From the NCBI GenBank assembly GCA_946480705.1, contig CAMLLF010000005.1, forward strand, positions 1 through 19,843: a DNA stretch of 19,843 nt, read 5' to 3'. The DNA comes from an uncultured Lysobacteraceae bacterium. GTDB lineage: Bacteria > Pseudomonadota > Gammaproteobacteria > Xanthomonadales > Rhodanobacteraceae. The notes under the pieces were generated by a model. It did not search any database. It was not told where the DNA came from and was given only the letters and a program-made list of their open reading frames with translations. The position numbers and the translations under genes were made by a program. Positions 19,327 to 19,843 of this stretch are shown piece after piece. The first letter of the stretch is position 1. Each line of letters opens with the position of its first letter.

Positions 19327-19824
19327 ATGAGCAATGTCGTCGACAGACCGCTGAAACTGTTTCCGGGCCGGTTCGCCTACCTGATGGGGCTGTATGCGGA
19401 AAACCATGGGCGCCTCGTGCGGCTGTTTGCGCCGCAGCGGCTGGAACCCGGCACGTATCTGTCGTCGATCGACGACGGTCTCGACGTGCGGCTCGACCTG
19501 ATCGAGCAGCACCGCTATACGGTCGAGCTGCGCCTGAACTACATCCTGCGCCGCAGTCCCGAAGGCGAACTCGCACCGTCGGCGTGGCTGCGGCTGTATC
19601 AGGACGCGCATCTGGCCGAAGCCACGCACTGCCATCCGGGTCGCCATCTGATCGACGTACTGGGGCCGTATCCGCCGGCGCCGACCGTGTTCCAGCATCG
19701 CCTGCGCATGAATGCGTTTCTGACGCGCTGGCTCGAATACCTCGGCGAGCAGGGACATTCGGTCGGCACGCTGCAGCCGATGCCGCCGGACGGACTCGCG
19801 CCGCTGCGCCGCCGCCTGGGTTGA
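19327..19824 (+). CDS. DUF1249 family protein (YqiB-like)
   Basis: A 165-residue cytoplasmic protein. It shows the DUF1249/YqiB pattern: FAYLMGLYAENHGRLVRLF near the N-terminus, a central LDVRLDLIEQHRYTVELRLN, LRLYQDAHLAEATHC, and a C-terminal KxxxNxFLxxWLxYL-like RMNAFLTRWLEYLGEQGH. The function of the family is unknown. In E. coli yqiB lies just before cpdA (cAMP phosphodiesterase); the window ends 19 bases after this stop, so that link cannot be tested here. The ATG at 19327 is chosen because the extended -10 box sits directly upstream and the conserved N-terminus follows; earlier in-frame ATGs would lie upstream of this promoter. Confidence 0.88.
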   Translation: MSNVVDRPLKLFPGRFAYLMGLYAENHGRLVRLFAPQRLEPGTYLSSIDDGLDVRLDLIEQHRYTVELRLNYILRRSPEGELAPSAWLRLYQDAHLAEATHCHPGRHLIDVLGPYPPAPTVFQHRLRMNAFLTRWLEYLGEQGHSVGTLQPMPPDGLAPLRRRLG

Positions 19825-19843
19825 ACCGGAGTCGGAATCCAAA

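Overview
The window is GC-rich DNA with dense, mostly well-recognised genes and the strong third-position G/C codon bias of a gammaproteobacterium. It most resembles the Xanthomonadales (Lysobacteraceae/Rhodanobacteraceae-like). This rests on an alpha-lytic-type secreted serine protease, a TPR-fused Ser/Thr kinase, divergent ppsA/ppsR, a GH18 chitinase fragment, and two exported proteins ending in a short D-x-[I/L]-F-x-x-x-F tail that I associate from memory with this group. The placement is inference; no rRNA or tRNA gene is present to anchor it.

Layout. Positions 1-476 hold at most the 3' end of a gene cut by the window edge, then the leader of an exported repeat protein. At 477-2978 lies that protein, an exported PD40/TolB-like beta-propeller with 14 recognisable blade motifs, closed by a perfect 15-bp hairpin. 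At 3320-5725 lies a membrane Ser/Thr kinase with cytoplasmic catalytic and C-terminal TPR-like parts. A 617-bp non-coding stretch follows, with an unusual AT-rich island. At 6343-7569 is a secreted alpha-lytic-type protease (pre-pro-enzyme), ending in a 42-bp near-perfect palindrome.

Positions 7631-11188 form what looks like one functional module. On the minus strand are a regulator with two winged-helix-like regions (8297-9517) and a five-blade propeller protein (7631-8263). Divergently on the plus strand are overlapping DUF899 (CxxC, thioredoxin-like) and DUF2182 (polytopic, Met/His-rich) genes. Next come an extended SDR (minus strand, 11199-12179), a stand-alone spermidine-synthase-fold protein (12459-13196) and tadA (13255-13722).

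Directly behind tadA is a chitinase that has lost its 5' half, including the GH18 catalytic motif, but keeps its substrate-binding C-terminal half and a C-terminal accessory domain. Between this remnant and the convergent yaiI/DUF188 gene sits a 141-bp long-armed inverted repeat whose outermost TAG on each strand serves as the stop codon of the neighbouring reading frame.

The right end carries the central-carbon pair ppsA (PEP synthase, TTG start) and, divergently, ppsR (its bifunctional kinase/phosphorylase regulator). A forward and a reverse intrinsic terminator face each other, and the last gene is a DUF1249/YqiB-like gene with an extended -10 box that predicts a leaderless mRNA.

How the genes work together: ppsA/ppsR control pyruvate-to-PEP flux. 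The protease, the PD40 protein and the former chitinase belong to a secreted polymer-degrading lifestyle. The DUF899/DUF2182/regulator/propeller cluster is the best candidate for a little-described system. I see no prophage, insertion sequence, CRISPR array or RNA gene.
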